Origin: Pythium myriotylum
Taxonomy: Eukaryota; Oomycota; Peronosporomycetes; Pythiales; Pythiaceae
NCBI GenBank assembly: GCA_023091665.1
Contig: JALJCQ010000027.1
Coordinates: forward strand, 124,001 to 188,000
Direction of reading: 5' to 3'
DNA length: 64,000 nt
The first letter of the stretch is position 1. Every line of letters begins with the position of its first letter. Made by a program: the position numbers and the translations under genes. The notes beneath the pieces were generated by a model that did not search any database, was not told the origin of the DNA, and worked only from the letters and a program-made list of their open reading frames with translations. Positions 49,335 to 59,837 of the stretch are shown here, one piece after another.

Positions 49335-52093
49335 CTATGCCAATTAATTTACTCTGCAAGCAATGACTGCGGAGGATTTGTGCCAAAACTCCATCGAGAG
49401 CCCAACGACAGGTCTCGATAGTATGTAGAAATCGAGTCCGAGTCATTTTCTGCTCTCGGATCACAGTTTTCCTAGGATGTCAGTTCAGGTTGTTGTGGCT
49501 AGATCGTATTAACCCTTTTTTCAGCTTTGTTTATCGTGCTCATTTAAAAATGAGCACAATAAACAAAGCTGGATCTGCTTCGTGGCCGATCGATTTTCGA
49601 CTGCAAAGTGTGTACGTGAGACACAAAGTTGATTGATTAGTACACAAAAGTCACCATTGGATCCGAAATATCCCGATAATTGTTTGAGATCAGGCCAAAC
49701 TTTGAGCAACTGCTTGGGGAGTCAAGTAGTGCTGAATGGCAACATCGGAGAAGCAAATGTGCATTTCACGAAATCGCGTGTTCAATCTCGGAACTCGTCG
49801 CACTCATTGCAGTCGTCATCGTCAATGACCTTCATAATCGACGTTGATGCAATCTCATCGGCGAGGAGGTCTCAGTTGAGTCGTAGGTACTGTACACGGA
49901 ATTGGAGCCTTCGCACCAGCGACTCACCATCTCTAAAATCGTATAGGCGCGTCTCTACCGTACTCTTGCTTGTGCACGAGCGTTTCAAGCACACATTTCA
50001 ATCGATGGGGACAACTAATTTTCCAGGGAAAACGACGAGCCTCGTCAGCTAGGACATCATCAGCTCGTGGTCGCAACCGAAAACGTGAAGTGAGTGTTGC
50101 TGCTAATAACGCTCGAAAGTGTGGTGGGCCCACTATAGCGGATCTCGTGGAGTGGCACAGGCCGGTGTTTGTTCTTGTTCGTCCTCAACAATAGCCCAGC
50201 CATTCATTGGCACTTCGACTCGCCTGGAATCTTGCGCGAGTATCCTCCGCATTGCCACAGAGAACTGCACGCATCTCCCGAGTCTCAGGAGAATCCGAAG
50301 CTGCCCCGGTCGCGACTCTCCAAGAACTTCCAACTACGAAAATCAAAGCAGACTGTCACAGTCCGCCTCCAACGTCCAAGAGCCGGGATGAAATTCTCGC
50401 GTGTATCCACGCGTGCTGATTGGAGGAGATGATGCGTGCCTCGGAGGCAATCTGTCGGGTCCTGGGCCACTTCTACTGCACCGTCTCCGTCACGGTTGGG
50501 GTTCTGTGGATTTTAATCCACGGAACCACAGTAACCTCCGCGCATCTGCTTGGTGTACGTAGATTGTAATTCACGCCAAACAGATACAGTGGAGGTGACG
50601 TGGGCGGTGGCTGCGGGGAATTCGGATCCCGAATTCATCTAGATGATTGGGACGAGGCAGCCGGGAGCCACTCGATTGTGTAAGCTTTGGGCTGACGACC
50701 AATGGTTGCTCTGCTTACCTTGAAGCTCTTTAGTTTAAAGACGCTTGGCAAGAATAAGTTACCATCACGTGTTGACCTTTCTGCGCTTGCATCCGTACAG
50801 TGTATGAGAGACCACATCATCGGACCAGATAACGCCAGGACGAATGTGGAACAAACTCTTACGTACTTCGTAGTCGTTTTTGAGAACTACTGAATCCCCC
50901 AGGTCAAGTTTCAAGACGAGGTAATATCACGTCTTCAAACTTGACACGATCGATATATGTATAAACGTGCCGGACACAAAGGGATATTGATCGTGCAGCT
51001 TTCAGTGATGAAGTCTATCGCTATTAGGTGCTCGTCGCAAGTTGTTGTGTACTGATTCAGATCCTGAACACGCGGTGTTGTGTGATAAACTAGTGAAAGC
51101 CAGACAATCTCACCCTTGTGAACAATCAGGCACTGAGTATACGCCTTTACCGGCTTGAGTCATCGAGTCGGCGCAAGCGATTGAAGGAAGCGTAGAGTAT
51201 TGCACAAACATTTGTGCTGGAAGACGTACTGCATTCTCAGACTTGGAGAGGCAGTGTCTTTTCCAGGCAAAATTTTCTGACTCTTCGATGCGGATTACTG
51301 GACCAACAGACTTCGTCACCTCATCCTGTCCTTTGGGCGAGTCGACGCACCGCCATGTGATGTGAGATCGTGCCACACTAAGATATTCCGACCTGACGGT
51401 GGACCCCGAAGATGATGCCAACGTGTGGAACCTTCGAGTCACTGATCAGACGGGAGCCAATGATGGTTGCCACTTCTCCGACCACAGTGGGGCACCCGTG
51501 GGAGATAGCCGCGACCATCAGCCGCCCCTCTCCTGGATCATACTCGGTGCGCGAGATGGGTGCTGACGACAGTCACACTGCGACGTGATGCTGCGTGGAG
51601 TGAGTCACGGACAGGCCGGTGGCTTCTCGGTCGAAAAGGCTGTGCGATTACATGGTGTTGACCATGTCGCAGCCGCTCCATCGGGAGGAAGTGAGTTCCT
51701 TGATCTCGAAGACTCTGAACCAACAGGCGCGTGGATCTGCGTTGCGGTCACCTTCCTCATCTCTCCAAGGCCCTCGAGAGTGAGAACTGATTGTTGACAG
51801 AGAGGTTCGAAATGGAACGACGCCGAGTCCTGCGTTTCACCTTCCAGAAGTTATACTCCATGACCCTAGATAGTTCTGAAACTTTGTTGATGATATCAAA
51901 TGCAACGTGGAACTCAATCTACCTGTCAGCCGCGACGTCTGTGTCACGACTAGCTCAGCCCGTCGCACTTTCCACCTCCCCATCGTCCTTGAACCGAGTC
52001 CTTTCTGCTAATTCGGACTTCCGCCCTCTTACCCAGACCCCGGGCTGCCTTTTATTTCACAACTCAACGGAGACCGACAACGCGAAAATCGCG
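49335..52093. other. Long intergenic stretch with several hairpins
   Basis: No convincing gene in 2.7 kb. Inverted repeats: 49522-49571 (24-bp arms), 50500-50527 (GGTTCTGTGGAT/ATCCACGGAACC) and 50903-50945 (16-bp arms, one mismatch, 11-nt loop). An open frame leads into gene 5 from 51791, but its residues do not fit the family. Confidence 0.5.
49522..49571. repeat. Near-perfect hairpin, 24-bp arms
   Basis: CAGCTTTGTTTATCGTGCTC... pairs with its complement at 23 of 24 positions around AA; the right arm contains AATAAA (49558-49563). Confidence 0.85.
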
Positions 52094-53869
52094 ATGAAGT
52101 TCCCGCTCCCCGAGCGACCGTTTGACCGCTTGCAGCTCTCGCCCGAGCGGCTCCAGCGGCTCCACGCGCTTGCGAACGACGTGGTGCTCGCTAATCTCGC
52201 CGAGTTTCACGACTTTGTCAATGTCCACAACCGCGCGCTTCCACGAGAGCGATACAAACCCATCAAGAGCCAAGACAAGATCACCATTTACAAGGAGGCC
52301 AAGCACCGAGACGAGCGTATCTTTGGCCCGCATGGACGCCCCTTGCAGCATGCGTCGCCGCTGCTGCCAAAGCTCGTGGCCGCCGGCACGATCCGAGGCA
52401 AAATGGACGACATGCTGCTAGGCACCGCCGTGCGAGATGCGGTTTCAGTTATGACCAAAACCTCCTATGTGGATGACGAAGTCGTTGACTGCGAGGTGCG
52501 CGAACTGCTGGGCTCGACCGTCGAGGATCCTTTCCGGTACATGGCAGCGCGTTGGATTGCCAAGGCCCATCCGACAGGTCTTAACGCCGTCGTCGCACCG
52601 CGTGATATGATCCTCGTGCAGTCGTCTGGGCTCATGGAGGGTATTGGCTACCACATGCTCCACTCCATCGACGACATTGTCCCGGAAGTCGGGTCGTTTG
52701 AGAGCAAGTACGGCATCTTGCGCGCCAAACTCTCCAGTATGGTCATGTTTCGCCAGCTCACGCCAGATACCATCGAGTGCTACGCCGTCAACTACGTGCA
52801 ACCCAACGGTCTCGCGCCTGAAGCCGTCACGATCAAGAGCACAGCTGCGTCCATGGGCGGCGTGTGGAAGTCGCTCGACTGCGCGTACAATATGAAGCTC
52901 AGCTGGATCCTCTCCAACAAAGAAGCGTACATGGGCTCCACACGCGCGACTCTCGCGCACTACCACGGCGACAAATGCGAACTCTGCCACAAGAAGTCGA
53001 CTCTCACAGGCAGCATGGGTGACTGCAGTCTCTGCGATGCACGTGTGTGCTCACGCTGCCGCGTGACCAAGAAACTCAGCAAAGTCAACCGCAGACTCGA
53101 GATCAAGATTGAAAAGCACGACTTTTGCAAAACCTGTCTCTTCCGCGCCGTGAATGAAGATGCTTTCCGCATCGCGAGCGAGATGAACGTCGGCGTGCCC
53201 ATTACTCCGTGGGTCACGCCGAAGGGATCCTTAAACCGTTTGGGTTTGGAATCGAGCGACGCATTGTCCGACAGCTACAGCAGTCTCAGCAGCTTGACCA
53301 GCCAGGGCAGCAACAAGGATCTCAGCAGTAAGAAGGACTTTAGCAGTAGCTACTCGAGCTATTTCAACAGCAGTTCGGCACACAACAGCCCTCCAGCATC
53401 GTCGTCTGTACCTGATGTGCTGAAGTTTGATGCCTCAAAACTGCTGCGTCCAAGCGTTCAAAAAGCAAGCATGCCCAGCAGCTCGGTCACTGAGCTTGAC
53501 TCGGACGACGAAGGATTCTTCGATCTCGACGCCGGCTGCATCGACGAAGAAGAAGAGGCGGCCGAGCGCGAGAGGTACCAGGCTTTCCTGGCCCAAGAGC
53601 ACGAGCGAAGGAAGCGCGAGCTCGACGAAGAGTACAGGATGCAGCTGCAGCAACTAGCTCAGCCTCCATCGCAGAGCCATGACCTCACGACATACTCGAG
53701 ACCAGATCTGCGACAGCCCAATGTGACGCCAGCGAGCTCCCATTACGCCTCTCTGTACGAGCAGATGCGGTCGCTGCAACTCACAGCTGAGCGCACTTTC
53801 GAGATGACTGCGCGCGCCAATGAGTGGCGGCAGAGCCATGTCCCCGTGTACAATAACAATACACGATGA
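52094..53869 (+). CDS. START + FYVE-like zinc-finger protein 5
   Basis: The 591-residue product starts at the ATG at 52094 (MKFPLPERPFDRLQLS). START-type region (FRYMAARWIAKAHP, AASMGGVWKSLDCAYN). A two-residue deletion shortens the SSGLIASEGIGYH stretch to SSGLMEGIGYH. Eight-Cys finger (CELC, CSLC, CSRC, CKTC; SMGDC instead of RRHHC). Ser-rich linker, acidic stretch (DSDDEGFFDLDAG), charged helix (HERRKRELDEEYRMQLQQLA) and terminal YEQMRSLQLTAERTFEM helix. It is convergent with gene 6 (416 bases between stops). Confidence 0.9.
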   Translation: MKFPLPERPFDRLQLSPERLQRLHALANDVVLANLAEFHDFVNVHNRALPRERYKPIKSQDKITIYKEAKHRDERIFGPHGRPLQHASPLLPKLVAAGTIRGKMDDMLLGTAVRDAVSVMTKTSYVDDEVVDCEVRELLGSTVEDPFRYMAARWIAKAHPTGLNAVVAPRDMILVQSSGLMEGIGYHMLHSIDDIVPEVGSFESKYGILRAKLSSMVMFRQLTPDTIECYAVNYVQPNGLAPEAVTIKSTAASMGGVWKSLDCAYNMKLSWILSNKEAYMGSTRATLAHYHGDKCELCHKKSTLTGSMGDCSLCDARVCSRCRVTKKLSKVNRRLEIKIEKHDFCKTCLFRAVNEDAFRIASEMNVGVPITPWVTPKGSLNRLGLESSDALSDSYSSLSSLTSQGSNKDLSSKKDFSSSYSSYFNSSSAHNSPPASSSVPDVLKFDASKLLRPSVQKASMPSSSVTELDSDDEGFFDLDAGCIDEEEEAAERERYQAFLAQEHERRKRELDEEYRMQLQQLAQPPSQSHDLTTYSRPDLRQPNVTPASSHYASLYEQMRSLQLTAERTFEMTARANEWRQSHVPVYNNNTR

Positions 53870-54285
53870 AAATGCAGAGAGAGAAGAGTTCAGCTTGATG
53901 ACAAGTCAGAACGTGTCCTTTTTTGTTCGAGTCTAGGGTTGATGAGTTCACAGATCCGCACATAAGCAAGACAGTGGATTGGCGAGGCTATCATGAGCCC
54001 ATAAGTCAACATCAGCAAGCCGGGGCCATCAAATCAAGGCGGAGTCTGTTGCTGACGATCTGCTGAACTCCGCACTATCATGTGCCATTGAAGTTCAAGC
54101 CGCCTCTTAAGGCTGGAGTTGGACGGATAGTCCTACTCACTCCAGTCTCGACCACACGTAGCATCGATCATGTTGTTGTCATGAGAGACAGACACGAGCA
54201 TTCGATTGCGAACATATATATTGTAAAACAAAACTGGCTGATACCGTTGCATTCCTTCTCCTCCAAAATCCATTAAAAAAAAAAA
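53870..54285. other. Intergenic between convergent genes 5 and 6
   Basis: Contains both 3' ends; an A12 run lies at about 54275-54286. No gene seen. Confidence 0.4.
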
Positions 54286-56127
54286 CTAGTTGGTCCACTG
54301 TCGCTGGGTACGCTGACCGAGCTTCCGCTCGTTGTCGCGCGTGATTTCGAGTGTCCGGTCTGCCTCCATTTGCAACGACTTCATTCGAGCGTACAGCGCT
54401 GCAACGTGGTCCTCCGGGGGTCCGGCGAACTTCATCTCGTCGATGTCCGCGCGTGAAGGCAGTCGTGGCATACCCGAGAGTCGGTTCTCGCTCGATAGTT
54501 TCCTCGTACCTCTATAGGTGGTCAGCTGGAGCTCTTGCTTCGACTCCTCGAGTGCTTGCAGCTGCTGCTGGTACTGCTGCTCGAGCTCGCGCTTCTTCTT
54601 GGCGTGTTCTTGTGCTAAATAGGCCTGGTATTGCTGCATTTCCCATGCTTCATCGTCCTCGAGCGGCTCGAGGATTACGGATTCGGCGTCGTTATCGTGG
54701 AACTCGTGGCCGTCAAAGTCCAAGTCTGTCATGGAGCTGCTCGCGATACTCGGCGCTCGTACGTCTTTGTCGACTAGTCGAGAGAACCCAAACGATTCAA
54801 GGTCACGGCTGCGGTCGCTGTACAAACCTGACGTCGAGGCCGTCGAGACTGTATCACGATGGAGCTTGGGACGAGGCTTGTATCCTCCTCGATTGCTGCC
54901 GCCGCTACCTCCACTACCGTGGCTGCTGTGGCTACTTCGGTTGTCAGATACCGAGCTACCGGCGTATGAGAACGTGCGATTGTTCGGGTCTTTGACTTGG
55001 AACCATGGCGTGATGGGCTCGCCCACATTCATCTCGGATGCGATCCGCACGGCGTCCTCGTTGACAGTACGGAACAGACACGTCTTGCAAAAGTCGTGCT
55101 TCTCGACCTTGAGCTCGAGCCGGCGGTTGGCTTTGCTCAGCTTCTTGCTCACACGGCAGCGAGAGCACACACGCGCGTCGCAGAGGCTGCAATCAGCGAG
55201 TCGTCCCGTCAACGTCGGCTTCTTATGGCAGAGTTCGCACGAGTCGCCTGTGTTGAGAGTCTGCGACGGGTCTTGGCGTCCCATGTAGGCTTCTTTATTC
55301 TTGAGGATCCAGCTGAGCTTCATATTGTACGCGCAGTCGAGCGACTTCCACACGCCGCCCATGGAAGCGGCCGTGCTCATGATGGTCACAGCTTCAGGTG
55401 CAGACCCGTTCGGCTCCACGTAGTTGACCGTGTAGCACTCGATAACCTCTGGTGCGAGCTGGCGAAACATGAACATGGTCGAGATCCTCGCTCGCAGAAT
55501 GCCGTACTTGTCTTCGAGCGAGCCAAACTCCGGGATCATCTCGTCCACCGAGTGCAGCAAATGGTAGCCGATGCCTTCGCTCGCGATCAGTCCGGACGAC
55601 TGCACGAGGATCATATCTCGCGGCGCGACGACCGAATTGAGTCCGCTCGGATGGGCCTTGACGACCCACTTGACCGCCACGTACCGGAATGGGTCCTCGC
55701 GCGTGGATCCCTCGATCTCATGGACACCACAGTCGACAATCTCATCATCCACGTAGCTCGTCTTGACGACAACCGACATGGCGTCGCGCACGGCCGTGCC
55801 CAGCAGCATGTCGTCCATGCGACCACGCACAGTGCCGGCGGCTATCAGCTTGGGTAGCAATGGCGCACCATGAGGATTCGGCTTGCCGTGCGGGCCGAGC
55901 ACGCGGTCGCCTTTGGCCGAGAGCTCTTTGTAAATAATGACCTTGTCGTGCTTCTTGACAGGCTTGTACTTGGTGCGTGGCAGCGAGCGGTTCTGCACGT
56001 GGATAAAGTCGTGGAACTCGTTGAGATTGGTCTCGACGAGATCGGCCGCGAGGGCCTGGAGAGCCTCAAGTCGCGGCGGCTCGAACTTGAGCAACTCGAA
56101 GGGCCGCTCCTTGAGAGGGAACTTCAT
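54286..56127 (-). CDS. START + FYVE-like zinc-finger protein 6
   Basis: The 613-residue product starts at the ATG at 56127 (MKFPLKERPFELLKF). START-type region (FRYVAVKWVVKAHP, AASMGGVWKSLDCAYN), eight-Cys finger (CELC, CSLC, CSRC, CKTC) with RLADC in place of RRHHC. Ser/Gly-rich linker (SSHSSHGSGGSGGS), acidic stretch, charged helix (HAKKKRELEQQYQQQLQALEES) and terminal YARMKSLQMEADRTLEI helix. It belongs to the long subtype with proteins 1, 3 and 5. Confidence 0.9.
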   Translation of the reverse strand: MKFPLKERPFELLKFEPPRLEALQALAADLVETNLNEFHDFIHVQNRSLPRTKYKPVKKHDKVIIYKELSAKGDRVLGPHGKPNPHGAPLLPKLIAAGTVRGRMDDMLLGTAVRDAMSVVVKTSYVDDEIVDCGVHEIEGSTREDPFRYVAVKWVVKAHPSGLNSVVAPRDMILVQSSGLIASEGIGYHLLHSVDEMIPEFGSLEDKYGILRARISTMFMFRQLAPEVIECYTVNYVEPNGSAPEAVTIMSTAASMGGVWKSLDCAYNMKLSWILKNKEAYMGRQDPSQTLNTGDSCELCHKKPTLTGRLADCSLCDARVCSRCRVSKKLSKANRRLELKVEKHDFCKTCLFRTVNEDAVRIASEMNVGEPITPWFQVKDPNNRTFSYAGSSVSDNRSSHSSHGSGGSGGSNRGGYKPRPKLHRDTVSTASTSGLYSDRSRDLESFGFSRLVDKDVRAPSIASSSMTDLDFDGHEFHDNDAESVILEPLEDDEAWEMQQYQAYLAQEHAKKKRELEQQYQQQLQALEESKQELQLTTYRGTRKLSSENRLSGMPRLPSRADIDEMKFAGPPEDHVAALYARMKSLQMEADRTLEITRDNERKLGQRTQRQWTN

Positions 56128-57409
56128 GTTCTCGCGACGAGTCGAGGAATACCATCGACGATGCCAGCGCGTGGCCCGCGCAACGGGAAGCTCCTCCTCG
56201 CAATCTCTCTCTCGACAGTTGGTGGTGTGAGAAGATTAGTCGGATCAGGTGCACGGGACGAAGGTCTCACTTAGCGAATGTGACGAGATATTCGTTGTGA
56301 GGATTATTTACAGGGCAATAAAGGATTATTATACTATCGAAATACAGTGGATATACGATAATACAAGGTGTTGGGAAGGGTCCAGCTGTGCAAGAACGAC
56401 TGCGTGCGACCGGCTCCACGACGAGCGACTCAGCTGCGTCTGTTGCGATGTGAAATGGTCCGCCTCCTCACTCGCGAGGGAAAAGAGAAAGCGACTCGAC
56501 GAGTTGGCTGGATAAATCGAGATCTGGGTCAATTATGTCTTGGCTACAAAACTTCCTCGGTGGGATGGCTCTCGTTGCAAACCCGTCCACGCTTCCTTGA
56601 GCCGTGGACAAGATCCGCGGGATGCGCTCGATCCGGCTTTTACGATCGGATCTTTTCCGAGATGACGCAGCGCGGCAAAAGCCACGGATTCCCGAGGATT
56701 GCTGCACAGGAGAAAGCTCGGTTGCGAATACAGCGAAGAGCCATTGGGACACTTGTCTGACTGCCTTTCCAGCCAGTCAAATACTTCCGACTGCACTATC
56801 CGGGGCAAAGCTGCATCATGTAGTTGTGTTTGATCTCACAAGTCATCAATTTTAATTCATGACTTGCATTTGAAAAAAACAATTCTCGATTATATTGAAG
56901 CACCACATCAGCTCTAGCGCAGGTTCGATGTCATTTTGGAACCGCTTCGAAACCGGGTTTCGGAATAGCGTAAAACCTCACCTCAGGTTGTTTTGTGATT
57001 GTTTGTGATTGTTCTTGGTCACACGCAGGAAATCGAGAGCAACCAAGACTTCCAAGCGAGGAAAATCGTGGTTCGATGTCACGCAAAGTGTATTTCCAGT
57101 TGGTGGATCAAGCAGGAGAAAAAGGATAAATGAAGCTGCGGGTCTGGATTTTGGCTGTGTTGTATCCTCTGGTGGATCTCAATGAGTTCTTGGAGGATCG
57201 GATCGAAAACCTGGCAAACGAGCACTCCCATGCTACCGCAACGGAACCACCACCAGAGGCCCCGTTACCGCCCGGAAGACAATCGCGCCACAACCGCGAC
57301 CGGAAGCATCACTACAGCCACTCCTGGAGATGTCACGGACCCAACGCAAAGATTAAAAAAAAATGAAAAAAACAGAGAGGAACGAAAAGGAAAAATGAGA
57401 CAAGAACGA
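56128..57409. other. Intergenic, one weak ORF
   Basis: No clear gene. A 78-codon frame at 57130-57366 (MKLRVWILAVLYPLVDLNEF...) has a hydrophobic start and a His/Arg-rich end; I would not call it without expression data. Confidence 0.3.
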
Positions 57410-57932
57410 CTAACTGGGTGGTTGTGGGCTCGACGATACAGGTGGCCGAGCTCCAGTGGATGCCAGGGTTGGAATCCACAGCCGATGTCGCCACGATGAG
57501 TGCATCGACACCTCGTCCTGCAAGCGGGTGGGAGTCCCACCCGTTTGCAGGACGGGGAACGGTCCATCTCCTGTGTCATCGTCATCCGGACGGCGCTTGC
57601 GGAGGGAGGGTAATTCCCAGATCGTTGGCGGTACGCGCGGGGGCCTTAGGCTGAAGACTGCATTGAGGAAGTCGTCACTTGCCGTTTGAGGTTCGTCAAC
57701 TGGAGATGTGCTGGAGTCGGTGGATAGACTCCCAGCTGACGAAGTCAAGTGCTGTGTCGAACACGACGGAAGTTACGCAGGCCAACTCCCGACGGTGTTC
57801 TAGGTCTTGCTCCACCCCTCCCGCGCTACCGCCACCCTTTGGCCAATCGACAGCGATATTTCGATAGATCTTACCGCTGATGCGAAGGTTTTTCCGTCCT
57901 ACTGCCCTACTTCTCGAATCACCCGGACACAA
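57410..57932 (-). mobile_element. LINE relic C
   Basis: The minus strand reads DLEHRRELACVTSVVFDTALDF, SWESIHRLQHISS in one frame and then LNAVFSLRPPRVPPTIW in another. These match relic B (DLEHRRELAQFGTALDVVGW, VFSLRLSRVPPKVW), with the zf-RVT segment deleted. No RNase H is left. A 20-bp-arm hairpin (57514-57554) lies within it. Confidence 0.55.
57514..57554. repeat. Hairpin, 20-bp arms
   Basis: CGTCCTGCAAGCGGGTGGGA pairs with the following arm at 19 of 20 positions (the odd pair is G-T) around one G. Confidence 0.8.
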
Positions 57933-58184
57933 AGGTGTTGTAAAACGAAAGGCGCACTTCGGTCTAACCGCACTAGAAGCGGAAGATCGTTCAAATTCTG
58001 TGAAGATCGTGTGGTCGCCCTGGGCGAGGCAATGGAAAGGGTTCAGAAACGATGGGTTTGAAGTTTGAAACAGCTCAAGTCATCCGAACAGTGCAGCGTC
58101 ACGGACGGCGTTGGATTATGAATTACGATCATAGAAAACAAACAGTACAGTATTTTGAGTCGCGCACGATCTTTGCTGTCAAGA
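57933..58184. other. Short intergenic, no gene seen
   Basis: No recognisable feature. Confidence 0.3.
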
Positions 58185-58427
58185 CTAATCCGTCGAATTG
58201 GATGGTGGATGAAACAGGACTGGAGGATCCCTCGAATCGTTCGCCGGCCCCCCCTTTACCACGGTGTACGGGTTTCCGGATTTAGCAGGAGGATGAGGAC
58301 GATCAGTATACTTAGGAGTATACTGGATTGGACGATCCGCGAACATAGCGTGCCCGTAGTTAATAACGTCACCACTGACCATAGCGGCGTGGATAACAAG
58401 AGCTGAGATCAGCATGAAAAACTTCAT
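58185..58427 (-). CDS. Small secreted protein, INY/NPY type
   Basis: The 80-residue product starts at the ATG at 58427 (MKFFMLISALVIHAAMVSG), a signal peptide; the frame is open upstream to 58964, but the signal peptide fixes the start. The mature part has VINYGHAMFADRP, KSGNPYTVVKGG and a Pro-rich end (SRDPPVLFHPP). It resembles the 69-residue protein at 19873-20082 in motif order. No cysteines, no known domain, one NDS glycosylation-type site. Function unknown. Confidence 0.6.
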   Translation of the reverse strand: MKFFMLISALVIHAAMVSGDVINYGHAMFADRPIQYTPKYTDRPHPPAKSGNPYTVVKGGPANDSRDPPVLFHPPSNSTD

Positions 58428-59640
58428 CGTCGTGCCGAAAGGTTTGGAGGCTGGGCGGTAGTGGGGAAGGCGAAGGCGAAGGTGGAGGAGTTCGATACGA
58501 TTTGCTTCGAACGATGGAAATTGGCGAATGCGGTGCTTCTGCAACTGGTCGTGGAAGTGGTTGCTCGCTACACGCTTGGGCTGAACATGGTGTATACTGT
58601 ATTCTACTGCAGTGTCGCGACGATGTGAAGTGATCCCACGCCATCTCATGTTCAGTAGTCCAGTAGCCGTTGGGTTCTTGGTGGGCGCGAGGTTCTGGCT
58701 TAGCAGATGTTCCCTCCCGTCGCACAAATCAATCTCGCTTCTTGCGTTCGAACGCGAGCTCATCACGTCTGTCGAGTCTCGAGTCCTATCTAGCTGGAGC
58801 AGACTCCCTAAACGGAACTCTCCCTGTCTGAGTATCAATCGGACACGTGTTTCGGAGATGCTCTCCTTCGGCCACTCCTCCTCCTTCCTATGTTTGGTGG
58901 CATCAATAGACAGTACCTGGTCAACACGAACTCGGAGATCTTGTGGTGTGTGCGATGTTCCCATTGGGTAATATGCAGAAGTTGATCATGGGGCTTCGAC
59001 CAGTTAGCAGCGGTGATATCTTGCCCAGATTGAAGTCGACTCACCAGTTGGTCGAAGACCGTTCTTTGTACGTTCCACCAATATTACTGAACTGAACGTC
59101 AAAATGCAACGTCGAAACTGAACTCGCAGCCATCACTATTAAAAACGAAGTCGACCGCGTTCCTGAGTCGTTGGACGATGCGACACAAGAGACCAAGTCA
59201 GACCTCCCACGCCGAGATGGTAATCGGGAGGATAGAGACAGTAGTGTATCTTTCTTCCCATTTAGAGAGCTACATTGGCGAAGCAACCTTCCTTCGTGAG
59301 AGAAGGGGTACGACAGGTCACCACCACGATGCCTCCCATTACGTCCATCAAGTACCAACGAGAGTTCTTCGCGCTGGCTAGCTGGCTACCCGCGCTCCTT
59401 GGTGGTGTGCGGCTTGGCTTGGCGACTTGAACTTTGGACACTCAACGATCTTATTGCTAGTCAGAGCACTGGTTCGCTGAACTTGGTCGTTAGCAATACA
59501 AATGGAAAGTGAGTGTATTCAGTTAGAGTCCGCAAGTGGAGTGAGCGGCTCCCTCTCACTACGCTAAGTACTGTGTTCTAGAACCGAAGTTCTAGAACCA
59601 TCGGCCTCCGTCGATGTTCATATACAAACCATACAAGCAC
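58428..59640. other. Intergenic, no gene seen
   Basis: Long frames here lack family features. GTTCTAGAAC occurs twice about 14 bases apart (around 59574-59597), next to the presumed left end of the copia-3 LTR. Confidence 0.35.
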
Positions 59641-59829
59641 TGTTGTGCCGGTTCTCGAACCACATTCGAGAACAAGTAGAACACATAGAGCACAACTTCC
59701 GTCGATTGTGCTGGTCCGGTATCCGGATCTGCGACAGCGCATCTTCCATCTGGATGCTGCGTCCGGACTGACGTCACCGTCTCTGCACCGAGTTGACACA
59801 GGCAAGAGACAGGCGCTGCAACTGCAACA
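59641..59829 (-). repeat. copia-3 3' LTR (left end uncertain)
   Basis: The inner end is firm: minus-strand GAGGGGGGAG is followed directly by TGTTGCAGTTG. The outer end is placed at TGTTGTGCC (59641) to give TGTTG/CAACA ends; an end near 59573 is possible. Confidence 0.5.
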
Positions 59830-59837
59830 CTCCCCCC

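Noticed and set aside
51110..51442. Minus-strand ORF upstream of START/FYVE-like gene 5
   Set aside because: Some protein-like stretches, but no match to START, FYVE or other families and no flanking support.
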